Shown here: positions 18,206-27,671 of the stretch, piece by piece | How positions within the stretch are numbered: the first letter of the stretch is position 1 | Layout: each line of letters starts with the position of its first letter | Assembly: GCF_001645125.1 (NCBI RefSeq) | Contig: NZ_LXKA01000338.1 | Span: 186,001 to 250,000, forward strand | Source: Paraburkholderia ginsengiterrae | GTDB lineage: Bacteria; Pseudomonadota; Gammaproteobacteria; Burkholderiales; Burkholderiaceae | Direction of reading: 5' to 3' | DNA length: 64,000 bases | Notes under the pieces: generated by a model | Told to the model about the DNA's origin: nothing | What the model saw: the letters and a program-made list of their open reading frames with translations, nothing else | The model's database searches: none | Made by a program: the position numbers and the translations under genes

Positions 18206-19183
18206 ATGAAGATCTGTGTCTTCGGGGCGGGTGCGATCGGCGGCTTGATGGGTGTGCAGCTCGCGCGCGCCGGCGCGGATGTGAGTTTCGTCGCGCGCGG
18301 CCCCCATCTCGCGGCGATGCGGGAACACGGCGCGCGTCTCATCATGGACGGCGAAACGTTCAGCGCGCCGGTCCGTTGCACGTCCGACCCTCACGAACTC
18401 GGCGTGCAGGACTTCGTGATCATCACGCTCAAGGCGCACTCTCTGCCTGGCGTGGTCGACGCCATGCAACCGCTGCTCGGCAAGCACACAGCGATCGTCA
18501 CGGGCGTGAACGGCATTCCGTACTGGTATTTCTATCAGCACGGCGGCAAATTCGCGGGCACGCGCCTCACCAGCGTCGATCCGGACGGCGGTCAATGGAC
18601 GAAGCTCGGCCCCGAACGCGCGATCGGCTGCGTGCTGTATCCCGCGGCGGAACTCGTCGAGCCGGGTGTCATCAAGCATGTGTACGGCAAGAAATTCCCG
18701 ATCGGCGAGCCGAGCGGCGAGCGCACGCCGCGCATTCAGCAATTGCACGAGATCATGCAGGCGGCCGGTTTCGAGGCGCCGATCCGCGACAATATCCGCG
18801 ACGAGATCTGGCTCAAACTGTGGGGCAACCTGTGCTTCAATCCGATCAGCGCTTTGACGCATGCCACGCTCGACGTGCTCACCAGCGACCCCGGCACGCG
18901 TGCAGTATCACGCACCATGATGCTCGAGGCCAAACGCATTGCCGATCAGTTCGGCGTGCATTTTCGCGTCGACGTGGAAAAACGGATCGACGGTGCCGGC
19001 GCGGTCGGGGCGCATAAGACCTCGACCCTGGTCGATCTGGAAAACCGTCGCCCGATGGAAATCGATCCGCTATTGACGGTGGTGCAGGAGATGGGCCGCC
19101 TCGTCGCGGAGCCCACGCCGACTATCGACGTGGTGCTGGCGCTCATCAAATTGCGTGAGCGGATGGCATTGCAGGGGGATTGA
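18206..19183 (+). CDS. panE: 2-dehydropantoate 2-reductase family enzyme (ApbA/PanE)
   Basis: This 325-residue NADPH-dependent reductase has the nucleotide-binding motif GAGAIGG at residues 7-13, the conserved TGVNGIPYW block and the catalytic-lysine region IWLKLWGNLCFNPISALT. The classic reaction is ketopantoate to pantoate in coenzyme A synthesis, but paralogues reduce other 2-oxo acids. Its location beside acid-catabolism genes makes such a paralogue possible. The ATG follows an excellent ribosome binding site (AGGAGG). A strong terminator lies just downstream. Confidence 0.8.
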   Translation: MKICVFGAGAIGGLMGVQLARAGADVSFVARGPHLAAMREHGARLIMDGETFSAPVRCTSDPHELGVQDFVIITLKAHSLPGVVDAMQPLLGKHTAIVTGVNGIPYWYFYQHGGKFAGTRLTSVDPDGGQWTKLGPERAIGCVLYPAAELVEPGVIKHVYGKKFPIGEPSGERTPRIQQLHEIMQAAGFEAPIRDNIRDEIWLKLWGNLCFNPISALTHATLDVLTSDPGTRAVSRTMMLEAKRIADQFGVHFRVDVEKRIDGAGAVGAHKTSTLVDLENRRPMEIDPLLTVVQEMGRLVAEPTPTIDVVLALIKLRERMALQGD

Positions 19184-19243
19184 AGCTCTGGCAGCTCCGT
19201 CAGAAGGTTTTCGCTCGCAGCTCGATTGTCCGCAAGCAGGCAC

Positions 19244-19280
19244 AAAGGATCGAACACCATGCGTGTCCGATCCTTTTCTT
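19244..19280. terminator. bidirectional rho-independent terminator
   Basis: Arms at 19244-19257 and 19263-19276 pair over 14 bases with one mismatch around the loop CATGC. The plus strand continues into TTTTCTT and the minus strand reads out into Ts opposite the AAA, so it can end both panE and the convergent aldehyde dehydrogenase gene. Confidence 0.85.
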
Positions 19281-19288
19281 CTGTGACG

Positions 19289-20743
19289 CTACTGGTCGAT
19301 CGCGAGCCACACTGCTTTGGGCTCCGTAAAGTTCTCGATCGCGACATCGCCGTGCTCGCGACCGAATCCTGAATCACCGGACCCGCCCCACGGCAAACGC
19401 ACATCGGTATAGCCATAGGTGTTGATCCATACGGTGCCCGCTTTCAGATCCCGTGCAACCCGGTGTACCCGGCCGATGTCCGCGCTCCACACACCCGCTG
19501 CGAGGCTATACAGCGTACCGTTGGCGATCCGTATCGCGTCGGCTTCGTCGTTGAAACGGATCACGCTGGCCACCGGCCCGAAAATCTCCTCCTGCGAAAT
19601 GCGCATTTCGTGCTCGACGCCGGCGAACACGGTCGGCTCCACGAAGAAGCCGCGCTGGCCCACGCGCGCGCCGCCGGTAACGAGCGACGCCCCTTCGGCG
19701 CGCCCTGTCTCGACATAGCCCAGCACCGTCTTCATCTGCGCCGCGGAGATGAGCGGCCCCATCGCTGTCTCGCGCGCCGACGGATCGCCAACCTTGATCG
19801 ACTTCGCGCGCGCGGCGAGCCGCTCGACAACTTCGTCGTAGACGTCGCGATGCGCGAGAATGCGCGAGCCCGCCGAACAGACCTGACCGGTGTTGAAAAA
19901 CACGCCGGCCGCCGCGGCCCGCACCGCGTTGTCGAGATTCGCATCCGCGAAGATCACGTTGGCCGACTTGCCGCCGAGTTCCAGCGTGACGCGCTTGAAA
20001 TTGCCGGCGGCGCCCTGCAGAATGCCGCGCCCCACGGAGGGCGAGCCCGTGAACGTTACCTTGTCGACGCCGGGATGCGCCACCAGTGCATCGCCGACCA
20101 CGCGACCCTTGCCGGTGACGATATTCAGCACTCCCGGCGGAACACCCGCTTCGAGCGCGAGTTCCCCAACGCGCAGCGCGGTAAGCGGAGTGATCTCCGC
20201 AGGTTTGACGATCAGCGTGCAACCGCACGCCAGCGCCGGCGCGATCTTCCACATACCGATCATCAGCGGGAAATTCCACGGCACGATCGCCGCGACCACG
20301 CCGACAGGTTCGCGCAACGTGTAGGTCAACGCATCGGGACGCACGGGCACGATCTGGCCGGTGATCTTGTCGCACCAGCCTGCGTAATATTCGAGCGTGT
20401 CGATCACGGCGGGAATGTCCTGACGCAGCACCGCGGCGATCGGCTTGCCGGCGTCCAGGCTTTCGAGCGCGGCAAGCTCCTCGAGATTGGCGCGTATCAG
20501 GCCGGCAAAGCGCATCAGAATGCGGCCCCGCTCGGCCGCCCGTATGGCGTTCCAACCCTTCAACGCCGCGCGCGCCGCATGCACCGCGGCATCGACATCG
20601 GCGGCGCTGCCTTGGGCCACCAGCGCAATCGGCTCCTCGGTAGCCGGGTTGATGTCGACGGAATATTCGCCGGTGCCGGGCGGCAAACGCTTGCCGTCGA
20701 TCAGCAGATCATGGCGCCTGAGGTCGGTTTCAGTATCCATCAT
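19289..20743 (-). CDS. NAD(P)-dependent aldehyde dehydrogenase
   Basis: The 484-residue enzyme oxidises an aldehyde to its acid. Catalytic residues are visible: Asn157 in PWNFPL, Glu255 in LELGGKS and Cys289 in FNTGQVCSAGSR. Length and motifs place it in the broad family that includes betaine-aldehyde and phenylacetaldehyde dehydrogenases; the substrate cannot be read from sequence. AAGGAG precedes the start. It lies 57 bases downstream of the LysR gene and in the same direction as the MFS transporter gene, so MFS-lysR-ALDH may be one transcript. If the nearby ThDP lyase releases an aldehyde, this enzyme could take it. Confidence 0.9.
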   Translation of the reverse strand: MMDTETDLRRHDLLIDGKRLPPGTGEYSVDINPATEEPIALVAQGSAADVDAAVHAARAALKGWNAIRAAERGRILMRFAGLIRANLEELAALESLDAGKPIAAVLRQDIPAVIDTLEYYAGWCDKITGQIVPVRPDALTYTLREPVGVVAAIVPWNFPLMIGMWKIAPALACGCTLIVKPAEITPLTALRVGELALEAGVPPGVLNIVTGKGRVVGDALVAHPGVDKVTFTGSPSVGRGILQGAAGNFKRVTLELGGKSANVIFADANLDNAVRAAAAGVFFNTGQVCSAGSRILAHRDVYDEVVERLAARAKSIKVGDPSARETAMGPLISAAQMKTVLGYVETGRAEGASLVTGGARVGQRGFFVEPTVFAGVEHEMRISQEEIFGPVASVIRFNDEADAIRIANGTLYSLAAGVWSADIGRVHRVARDLKAGTVWINTYGYTDVRLPWGGSGDSGFGREHGDVAIENFTEPKAVWLAIDQ

Positions 20744-20800
20744 GGGGCTCCTTGCAGGGGTGATTGGCGTAGGCTGGGTGGTACGGGGCCAAAGCTGAAG

Positions 20801-21775
20801 TCAGAGTTCGTGGAGGACGGCGCCGTCGCGCGCGGCAACGGGCGATGCCGGGGTGGTCGTAGCGGTGTTCGTGGCGGAGGGCGCCGCGCTCGCCGGTGCG
20901 GCGAACTGCGCCCAGGCAGCCGCGGCGTTGGGTCGAAGCGAACGGTTGCGGCGCTGCACGAGCAGCGTCGCCAGATTCATCTCGGGCGTCAAAGGTCGGC
21001 TGACCAATGAAGCGCCCACCGTGGGCCAATGGGCATCGACGGGTAAAACGCCGACGCCGAGGCCCAATTCGACCATGCGCAGCACCGCCGCGACATGTCC
21101 GAGCTCCTGCACCTGCCGCCGTTTCAAGCCATTCGCGCTGAACGCCGGTTCAAGCGCCGTGCGTACTCCCGCGTCGGCATTCAACGTGACGAGCGCACAC
21201 TCGCGCAACGCGCTCCATTCAACGCTCGCCTCCCCCGCCAGCGGATGCGTGGGGGGCATCACCGCATGAAACGGAGTCGTGAAGATGGTTTGCGCATGCA
21301 ACACGTCGCCGGCGAGCGGCTCGGCCAGCGAGACCACGCCGAAATCCGCCTCGCCTTGCTCGACACTCGCGAGTACACCGCTTTGCGGCAGATCCTTGAC
21401 GGACACGATCAGCCCGGGAAAAACCGCCGCGCATCGTGCAAGCCCCTGCGCCACCCAGCTCGACGACAACACCGGATTGCTCGCCAGCACCACCACGCCG
21501 GTATGGCCGTCGTGAGCGGCCCGTTCCTCCCGCAGCGTCAGTTCGATGTCGTCAAGGAGACGCCCGATCCTTCGCACGAGGCTCGCGCCGGCATGCGTCA
21601 GCTCGACCTGGCGCGTGGTGCGGTCGAACAGTTTCAGCTCGACCGCTTCTTCGAGCTCGCGCACGCAACGGCTCACGGCCGACTGCGTGAGGTCGAACTC
21701 GCGCGCCGCGCGCGTGAAGCTCCGCTCACGCGCGACGGCGACAAACACCTTGAGCTGCTGCAGCGAAACGTTCAT
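20801..21775 (-). CDS. LysR-family transcription regulator
   Basis: The 324-residue protein has the LysR helix-turn-helix at residues 3-60 (LQQLKVFVAVARERSFTRAA, DLTQSAVSRCVRELE) and a C-terminal effector-binding domain with the usual AVMPPTHPLAG and GLGVGVLPVDA segments. It is encoded between an OFA-type transporter and an aldehyde dehydrogenase on the same strand, with 30 and 57 bases of spacing, so it probably controls that unit. The last 40 residues are rich in Ala and Thr and appear to be a loose tail. Confidence 0.88.
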   Translation of the reverse strand: MNVSLQQLKVFVAVARERSFTRAAREFDLTQSAVSRCVRELEEAVELKLFDRTTRQVELTHAGASLVRRIGRLLDDIELTLREERAAHDGHTGVVVLASNPVLSSSWVAQGLARCAAVFPGLIVSVKDLPQSGVLASVEQGEADFGVVSLAEPLAGDVLHAQTIFTTPFHAVMPPTHPLAGEASVEWSALRECALVTLNADAGVRTALEPAFSANGLKRRQVQELGHVAAVLRMVELGLGVGVLPVDAHWPTVGASLVSRPLTPEMNLATLLVQRRNRSLRPNAAAAWAQFAAPASAAPSATNTATTTPASPVAARDGAVLHEL

Positions 21776-21805
21776 GACGTCATGGTCGAACGCAGTCCGG
21801 CCACC

Positions 21806-23149
21806 CTATTCCCGAGTTTGCTCGGACCAATGACCGAGCTGCGAGGCATTGCCGGCGCCCGCCACCGCCAGCACACCCTGTGGCTCGTTGTGCGATTCGA
21901 TCCAGCGCGCGCGCATCGGTGCGAGTACGAATTTGGCCGAGACACCCGCGGCGATCGTCACGATGGCGGAGACAATGAAGACGAGACTCCAGCCTCCCGC
22001 CGAGGACAATACCGAGGCAAGCGGCACCAGCAGCGAAGCCGTGCCTTTTGCGGTGTACAAAGTGCCCGCGTTGGCGGCCGCGTATTTGCTGCCGAACGTG
22101 TCCGCGCAGATTGCGGGAAAGATCGAAAAGATCTCGCCCCAGAACAGGAAGATCAAAGCTGCGAACGTCATGAACGCATACGGATTGCTGCCGTACTGCA
22201 TCAGGCCGAGCAACGCCAGGCCTTCGCCGATAAAGATCACGAACATGGTGTTTTCACGCCCGAGCTTGTCGGACATGAAGCCGCAAAACGGACGTGTAAA
22301 ACCGTTGCAGATGTTGTCGATGGAAAGTGTCGCCGTCAGCAGCGGCAAGGTCATACCGAAGAACGTCATGGGAATGCGGGCGAGACCCCAGTCCTTCGCG
22401 ATCGGGCCAATCTGCGCGGTCGCCATCAGGCCGCCTGCCGCCACCGCAACAAATGACACGTAGATCAACCAGAACACCGGAGTCCTGATCATCTGACCAG
22501 GTGTGAAGTCGACTTTCGTCACCGCGAACTTCTTCTTCGGTGCGGCGTGCTGGCGCAACACCGGTTTCTTCAACAGCAGCGCGAGTGCCAGAATGCATCC
22601 GCCTTGCAGAATGCCGAAAAAGAAGAAAGTGTGCTCATAACCCGAGCGGTTAATCATGCTCGCAATCGGAATGACCGTCACCGCCGCGCCGGCGCCAAAA
22701 CCCGCTGCCGTGAGACCTGCGGCGAGACCGCGCCGGTCGGGAAACCATTTCAGCGCGTTGCCGACACAGGTGCCATACACGCCGCCTGCTCCGATCCCGG
22801 CGATCACCGCGGACGCGTACAGCATCGGCAGCGTCGATGCGTAGGAATTCATCACCCACGCAAGGCCCGCGCAAACCGCGCCGCCCGCCACCACCGGGCG
22901 CGGACCGAACTTGTCGACGAGCCAGCCCTCCAGCGGTACGAGCCACGTTTCAGTCAGAATGAAAATCGCAAAGGCAAGTTGAATGGAGGCCTCGCCCCAG
23001 TGATGCTTTGTGTTCATCGGCGTGACGAACAACGTCCACGCGTATTGCAGGTTGGCCACGAACGCCATGCACACCATGCCGATGACGAGCTGCCACCAGC
23101 GATTCGCCCAAAACACGCGGGCCGTGCCCTGCCGATTGATATCGTCCAT
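21806..23149 (-). CDS. MFS transporter of the oxalate/formate antiporter family
   Basis: This 447-residue protein has about twelve membrane helices and follows the OFA pattern: NLQYAWTLFVTPM in helix 1, GIGAGGVYGTCVGNALKWFPDRRGLAAGLTAAGFGAGAA around helices 4-5, and SDKLGRENTMF in the central loop. Family members exchange oxalate for formate or carry monocarboxylates such as pyruvate and lactate. Neighbouring frc and ThDP-lyase genes make oxalate or another short acid the best guess. GGAGACAAGG precedes the ATG. A second OFA transporter lies at 32642. Confidence 0.85.
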   Translation of the reverse strand: MDDINRQGTARVFWANRWWQLVIGMVCMAFVANLQYAWTLFVTPMNTKHHWGEASIQLAFAIFILTETWLVPLEGWLVDKFGPRPVVAGGAVCAGLAWVMNSYASTLPMLYASAVIAGIGAGGVYGTCVGNALKWFPDRRGLAAGLTAAGFGAGAAVTVIPIASMINRSGYEHTFFFFGILQGGCILALALLLKKPVLRQHAAPKKKFAVTKVDFTPGQMIRTPVFWLIYVSFVAVAAGGLMATAQIGPIAKDWGLARIPMTFFGMTLPLLTATLSIDNICNGFTRPFCGFMSDKLGRENTMFVIFIGEGLALLGLMQYGSNPYAFMTFAALIFLFWGEIFSIFPAICADTFGSKYAAANAGTLYTAKGTASLLVPLASVLSSAGGWSLVFIVSAIVTIAAGVSAKFVLAPMRARWIESHNEPQGVLAVAGAGNASQLGHWSEQTRE

Positions 23150-23567
23150 GCGCCTTGTCTCCGCTATTTATGTCGTGCGGCCGGCCGGCGCCCCGAGGGA
23201 CGATCCCTTGGGGAACAAGCCGCGCTGCGTGCGTCCCAACTCGTGGTGATGCCTCGGATCGCCTCGCTCGCCGCCTATCGGCAATATCGCGCCTTCAATC
23301 GATTCCTTTTAAAAACCGGCCAGCTTGAATTACCGATTTTTAATTTCCTTTATTCCGATCAATTAATGCCTTGCAGTGCGACGAAACACCGGCCGTTTCA
23401 GCCGGCACGCCCGCAAGCCACGCGTTAACCCGAGTCCCGCGCCCAGTGGCTCTGCGGCCATTTCGCTTGCGCGGCTTTCTTTTAGAGACCCATGCTAGGG
23501 TCATTGCTGAATTACTAATAATTAAAGTTTGTTATTATGTTGATTCACGTTTGCTTATACATCGGCC
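23150..23567. other. 418-base divergent intergenic region
   Basis: No gene is supported. The region lies between the leftward MFS operon and the rightward lysR gene and should carry both promoters. The part from about 23290 to 23360 and from 23500 to 23545 is clearly AT-rich against the surrounding GC-rich genes. A likely regulator site is listed at 23516-23538. Confidence 0.65.
23516..23538 (+). promoter_or_regulatory. candidate LysR-type operator and -10 element
   Basis: TAATAA at 23516-23521 and TTATTA at 23532-23537 form an inverted repeat with a 10-base spacer, which is close to the T-n11-A layout of LysR sites. The right arm overlaps TATTAT (23533-23538), a one-mismatch -10 hexamer, 30 bases before the lysR ATG. 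No good -35 is visible, as expected for a regulated promoter. Autoregulation by the adjacent LysR protein is the simplest reading. Confidence 0.45.
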
Positions 23568-24515
23568 ATGACGATGCGCAATGCCACACTGCGACAACTC
23601 AAGGTGTTCGAAACGGTGGCGCGCCACCTGAGCTTCTCGCGCGCCGCTGAGGAATTGCATCTCACGCAGCCGGCCGTCTCCACCCAGGTCCGGCAACTCG
23701 AAGAACACGCGGGGCTGCCGCTGTTCGAACAGCTCGGCAAAAAAATCTATCTGACGCCGGCCGGCAACGAGATGCTTCACTACAGCCGCGCGATCATCCA
23801 GCAGTTCCACGAAGTCGACGAGGCGATGAGCCAGCTCAAGGGCGTCTCCGGCGGCAAGCTGAATGTCGCGGTGATCAGTGCCGGCGACTACTTCTTTCCG
23901 CGCCTGCTGGCCGAATTCACGCGTCGTTACTCGGGTGTCGTGCTCAATCTCTCGGTGCACAACCGCGAGGAGCTGTTGCATCAACTCGCCACCAACCAGA
24001 CCGATCTCGCCGTGATGGTGCGCCCGCCGCACGAAACCGACGCGACCAACGAAGCGTTCGCGCCTCACCCGTATGTGATCGTGGCGGCGCCTACGCATCC
24101 GCTCGCGCACAAGCGCAACATCAAGATGAGCCAGCTTGCGAACGAGGCCTTTATCGTGCGCGAGCGTGGCTCGGACACGTGGAATTCGATGGAAGAAGGT
24201 TTCGCCGGGCGCCTCAGCAATCTCAAGATCGCCATGGAGATCAAGAGCACCGAGACCATCAAGCAGGCCGTGATCGCGGGCATGGGCATCGCCTTCCTGT
24301 CCGCGCATACCATCAGCCTCGAGTTGCAGCTCGGCCACCTGGTCGTGCTCGATGTCGAAACCTTTCCGGTCATGCTCAACTGGTACGTCGTGCACCGCAA
24401 GAACAAGCGCCTGCCGCCGGTGGCGGTCGCTTTCAAGCGCTTCCTGATGGAAGAAGGCGCGACGCTGATCGAGAGCATCACGCGCGTCAGGGAATTGAGC
24501 GTTTATAAGCAGTAG
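23568..24515 (+). CDS. LysR-family transcription regulator (CbbR-like)
   Basis: The 315-residue protein has the LysR DNA-binding domain at its N-terminus (LRQLKVFETVARHLSFSRAA, HLTQPAVSTQVRQLEEHAG) and an effector domain with KGVSGGKLNVAVISAGDYFFP, a block typical of CbbR-related members. It is transcribed away from the MFS-lysR-ALDH unit and converges with the PntB-like gene, five bases away. It probably controls the divergent transporter operon, the downstream acid-catabolism genes, or both. No clear ribosome binding site precedes the ATG. Confidence 0.88.
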   Translation: MTMRNATLRQLKVFETVARHLSFSRAAEELHLTQPAVSTQVRQLEEHAGLPLFEQLGKKIYLTPAGNEMLHYSRAIIQQFHEVDEAMSQLKGVSGGKLNVAVISAGDYFFPRLLAEFTRRYSGVVLNLSVHNREELLHQLATNQTDLAVMVRPPHETDATNEAFAPHPYVIVAAPTHPLAHKRNIKMSQLANEAFIVRERGSDTWNSMEEGFAGRLSNLKIAMEIKSTETIKQAVIAGMGIAFLSAHTISLELQLGHLVVLDVETFPVMLNWYVVHRKNKRLPPVAVAFKRFLMEEGATLIESITRVRELSVYKQ

Positions 24516-24520
24516 TCGCC

Positions 24521-25411
24521 TCATATCCGCACCCGCGCCGCCCGGTAGCGGGCGCGCACCCGCTTCGGTTCATCCACGCGCCGGCTGTCATGCCGGCCTC
24601 GGCGGTGCGCGTAAGCCGTGTTGCGCATGCTCCCCTGCCCGGGTTCACGCAGCGCCCATTCTTGTTGTTCCCCGCCGTGCCATTCGATACGCGCCAGCAG
24701 CCCACGCCGCCCCAGGGTCAAACTGTGGCAACGCGCGGCGAAAGCCAGCGCGGGCGAGTCGTGATCCTGTCCCTGGGTGTACTCGCGGCTGATCATCAGA
24801 TGCACGCCCATCGCGCAAGCCAGCGCGCACATCGCCAGCAGCGCCGCGAATCCGAATGGCCGCGCCTGTTCTGTCACGAAGCCATAGCCGAGCCATCCAC
24901 ACAGCAGCAGTGCGAACAGATTGGCGATGTCGTGACCCGGACGCGTCATCGCGTCGCGCTGTAACGCGCCGAGCAGTTTGCAGAAGACGATCGCCGAGGT
25001 GGCGAAAATCAGCGCGCCAATGAACATCGCGGCACAGAGTTCAAGACGTTCGACATCCGCCTGCGCCGAAGACAGATAACGCGCGAAGCCGCCCAGCACG
25101 ACTGCGAGTCCCAGGACGCTGCCCGACAAGGAGACGAGCTTCGACCACCGGGTCAGATTTCGCCCATGTGCAAGCCAGACCCCGAACAGCGCACTTGCCA
25201 CCGCAGTACCGGCCAGACCGACGCTCGCGCCGACGCCGGCGGCGAACAGTCCCGCAAGAGCGGCCACCGGTATGCCCGTGTGCCAGAAGGGCCGGCGCAC
25301 CGGGCGCCGTTCGGGCAGCAGTTGCTCCAGCGCGGCGAGTGCAACGGCCGACACGGCAGCGAGCACAGCGGTCAGCGCAAACCACGCGGGACTGTCATAC
25401 GCATGCGGCAT
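24521..25411 (-). CDS. PntB-like membrane protein lacking the transhydrogenase domain
   Basis: The 296-residue protein has about eight membrane helices whose central part can be matched to the membrane domain of NAD(P) transhydrogenase beta subunit: SVLGLAVVLGGFARYLS, RLELCAAMFIGALIFATSA and the helix before GVHLMI. It then departs: the GGADMP block, the remaining helices and the whole NADP-binding domain are absent, replaced by about 90 basic residues. The channel histidine found in PntB (LHSF) is serine here. No pntA is present. It is therefore unlikely to be a working transhydrogenase; an orphan or decaying membrane protein is more likely. GGAGGAG before the ATG and operon position after the FAH gene argue that it is still translated. 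Confidence 0.6.
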   Translation of the reverse strand: MPHAYDSPAWFALTAVLAAVSAVALAALEQLLPERRPVRRPFWHTGIPVAALAGLFAAGVGASVGLAGTAVASALFGVWLAHGRNLTRWSKLVSLSGSVLGLAVVLGGFARYLSSAQADVERLELCAAMFIGALIFATSAIVFCKLLGALQRDAMTRPGHDIANLFALLLCGWLGYGFVTEQARPFGFAALLAMCALACAMGVHLMISREYTQGQDHDSPALAFAARCHSLTLGRRGLLARIEWHGGEQQEWALREPGQGSMRNTAYAHRRGRHDSRRVDEPKRVRARYRAARVRI

Positions 25412-25486
25412 GCTTGCTCCTCCGAATGGCGGCGCATGGCCGCCAGGCTGATGCATCGCGCGAGCGGTCTAGCCCTCATCGCCCCT

Positions 25487-26305
25487 TCACACAGCGCTGG
25501 CCTCGGCGGCCGCGGCCGCCCCTGCCGTGACTGCACCCGCAGCGCTCAAGGTATTGCTGAGCCTACCGATCCCTTCTATCGCGACCGTCACGGTCGCGCC
25601 ATCCTTGATCGAGCCCACGCCGACCGACGTGCCGCATGCGATCACGTCGCCCGGTTCGAGCGTGAGATCCTGAGAGATGAGACTCACCTGCTCGGCGGGA
25701 GAAAACACCATATCGGCGAGCGGATAGTTCTGCCGCTCCACGCCGTCGAGCGTCGTCGTGAGATGCGCTTTCTGCCACGCGAACCCGGAGACGATCGCCG
25801 GTCCGATACAGCAGAACGTATCGAAGCCCTTTGCGCGGCACCACTGCGGGAAGTGCGGATTTTCGTTCAGCAGATCGGCGGCGGTGACATCGTTGACGAG
25901 CGTGTAGCCAAAGATCGCCTGCGCGGCCTCTTCGATACTCGCATTGCGGCAACGCCGCCCGATCACGATACCTAGTTCACCCTCATAAACGATCTTGCCC
26001 GCGTAACCGGCCGGCCGCCGTATCGGCTCGCCCGCGCCGATCACCGAACTCGCAGGCTTGAGCAGAAACAGCGGATGGGACGGCACGGGTTTGTCCAGCT
26101 TTGCCGCCAGCGCATGAAAGTTGTTCCATAGCGCAACGACCTTGCCGGGCGCACACGGCGCGAGCGGCGTGAGGGCGCGCGTCGACAGCACCGCGCCGGT
26201 CGGCACTGGCTGTTCAAGGCTTTCGTACTCGTGCAGATAACCACCTTCCACGCGGCCAAATACAACACCACCGTCGTTCGACATGAAACGCATCCACGTA
26301 TCCAT
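25487..26305 (-). CDS. fumarylacetoacetate hydrolase family protein
   Basis: The 272-residue protein has the FAH catalytic fold, with the metal-binding acidic residues in KIVYEGELGIVIG and in GYTLVNDVTAADL, and the C-terminal block EPGDVIACGTSVGVGS. Relatives act as oxaloacetate decarboxylases, acylpyruvate hydrolases or 2-hydroxyhepta-2,4-dienedioate isomerases, all on 2-oxo or enol acids. The specific substrate is unknown. AAGGAAGG precedes the ATG. It lies 94 bases downstream of frc and 75 bases upstream of the PntB-like gene in the same direction. Confidence 0.82.
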   Translation of the reverse strand: MDTWMRFMSNDGGVVFGRVEGGYLHEYESLEQPVPTGAVLSTRALTPLAPCAPGKVVALWNNFHALAAKLDKPVPSHPLFLLKPASSVIGAGEPIRRPAGYAGKIVYEGELGIVIGRRCRNASIEEAAQAIFGYTLVNDVTAADLLNENPHFPQWCRAKGFDTFCCIGPAIVSGFAWQKAHLTTTLDGVERQNYPLADMVFSPAEQVSLISQDLTLEPGDVIACGTSVGVGSIKDGATVTVAIEGIGRLSNTLSAAGAVTAGAAAAAEASAV

Positions 26306-26399
26306 ACATCCTTCCTTGAGCGGCCTGACGCACCCACCGAAGGGTCACGCCAGGCACTGCATGCGCGGCAAACGGCGCGCAGGACCGTTTTCCATGTGG

Positions 26400-27647
26400 C
26401 TAGATCGCGCCGGCGGTGCGCAACGCGCTGATCTGCTCGGGCGAGTAGCCGAGTTCCGCCATGACTTCGTCGGTGTGTTCGCCAAGCAGCGGTGAACGTC
26501 TGACCTCTGTCGGGCTGTCGGACAATTTGATAGGATTGCCAACGGTCAAATACTTGCCGCGGGTCGGATGGTCCACTTCGACAATCGTGCCGGTTTTGCG
26601 CAGCGAAGGCTCCTCGGCGATTTCCTTCATCGAGAGAATCGGCCCGCAAGGAATGTCGTACTTGTTGAGAATCTGCATGGCTTCGAACTTGGTCTTCGTC
26701 ATAGTCCAGCGTTCGATCTCGGCGAAAATATCCTTCAACCGCGGCAGACGCGCGGCGGGCGTCGCGTAATCGGGATCCGTGGCCCACTCTTCCTTGCCGA
26801 TCACGTTGCAGATTTTGGCCCATACGGGCGCCTGCGTGATGAAGTAGATATACGCGTTGGGGTCCGTCTCCCAGCCCTTGCACTTCAGAATCCAGCCCGG
26901 CTGGCCGCCACCCGACGCATTGCCCGCTCGCGGCACCGCCTCGCCGAACTCTCCGTTCGGATATTGAGGGTATTCCTTCATCATGCCGGTGCGTTCGAGC
27001 CGCTGCTGATCGCGCAGCTTGACGCGGCACAGGTTGAGCACGCCGTCCTGCATCGCGGCGAGCACGCGCTGGCCGCGTCCGGTTTGGGTACGCTGAAAAA
27101 GCGCCGTGACAATGCCCAGCGCCAGGTGCAAACCGGTGCCGCTATCGCCGATCTGCGCGCCCGTCACAACCGGCGGGCCGTCGTCGAAACCGGTGGTCGA
27201 CGCCGCGCCGCCCGCGCATTGCGCGACATTTTCGTAGACCTTGCAGTCTTCATAAGGCCCGGGGCCAAAACCCTTCACCGAGGCGACAATCATGCGCGGG
27301 TTCAGCTCCTGAATCCGCTCCCACGTGAAGCCCATGCGGTCCAGCGCACCCGGTGCGAAGTTCTCGACCAGCACGTCGCATGTCTGGATCAATGCTTCGA
27401 GAACCTGTTTGCCTTCGGGGTTCTTCGTATCGATCGTGACAGAGCGCTTGTTGTGATTGAGCATCGTGAAGTACAGGCTGTCCACGTCGGGAATATCGCG
27501 CAACTGCTCGCGCGTGATGTCGCCCGCACCGGCCCGCTCCACCTTGATCACGTCGGCGCCGAACCACGCGAGCAATTGGGTGCAGGTCGGCCCCGATTGC
27601 ACATGCGTGAAGTCGAGAATGCGCACGCCGTCGAGTGCTTTGCCCAT
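26400..27647 (-). CDS. frc: formyl-CoA:oxalate CoA-transferase family enzyme (class III)
   Basis: The 415-residue enzyme belongs to the class III CoA-transferases and reads closely like formyl-CoA transferase: [20 protein letters not shown] at the N-terminus, [19 protein letters not shown], and [10 protein letters not shown] holding the catalytic aspartate (Asp168; Asp169 in the Oxalobacter enzyme). It would pass CoA from formyl-CoA to oxalate or another acid and release formate. The insert after EYPQ is shorter than in Oxalobacter Frc. It lies 24 bases after the ThDP-lyase gene, whose formyl-CoA product it would reuse. AGGAGAT precedes the ATG. Confidence 0.85.
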   Translation of the reverse strand: MGKALDGVRILDFTHVQSGPTCTQLLAWFGADVIKVERAGAGDITREQLRDIPDVDSLYFTMLNHNKRSVTIDTKNPEGKQVLEALIQTCDVLVENFAPGALDRMGFTWERIQELNPRMIVASVKGFGPGPYEDCKVYENVAQCAGGAASTTGFDDGPPVVTGAQIGDSGTGLHLALGIVTALFQRTQTGRGQRVLAAMQDGVLNLCRVKLRDQQRLERTGMMKEYPQYPNGEFGEAVPRAGNASGGGQPGWILKCKGWETDPNAYIYFITQAPVWAKICNVIGKEEWATDPDYATPAARLPRLKDIFAEIERWTMTKTKFEAMQILNKYDIPCGPILSMKEIAEEPSLRKTGTIVEVDHPTRGKYLTVGNPIKLSDSPTEVRRSPLLGEHTDEVMAELGYSPEQISALRTAGAI

Positions 27648-27671
27648 GTCGTATCTCCTGAAGTAGCCGTG

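Noticed and set aside
24521-25411. Naming the membrane protein pntB
   Set aside because: The NADP domain and key channel residues are missing, so the functional name would mislead.
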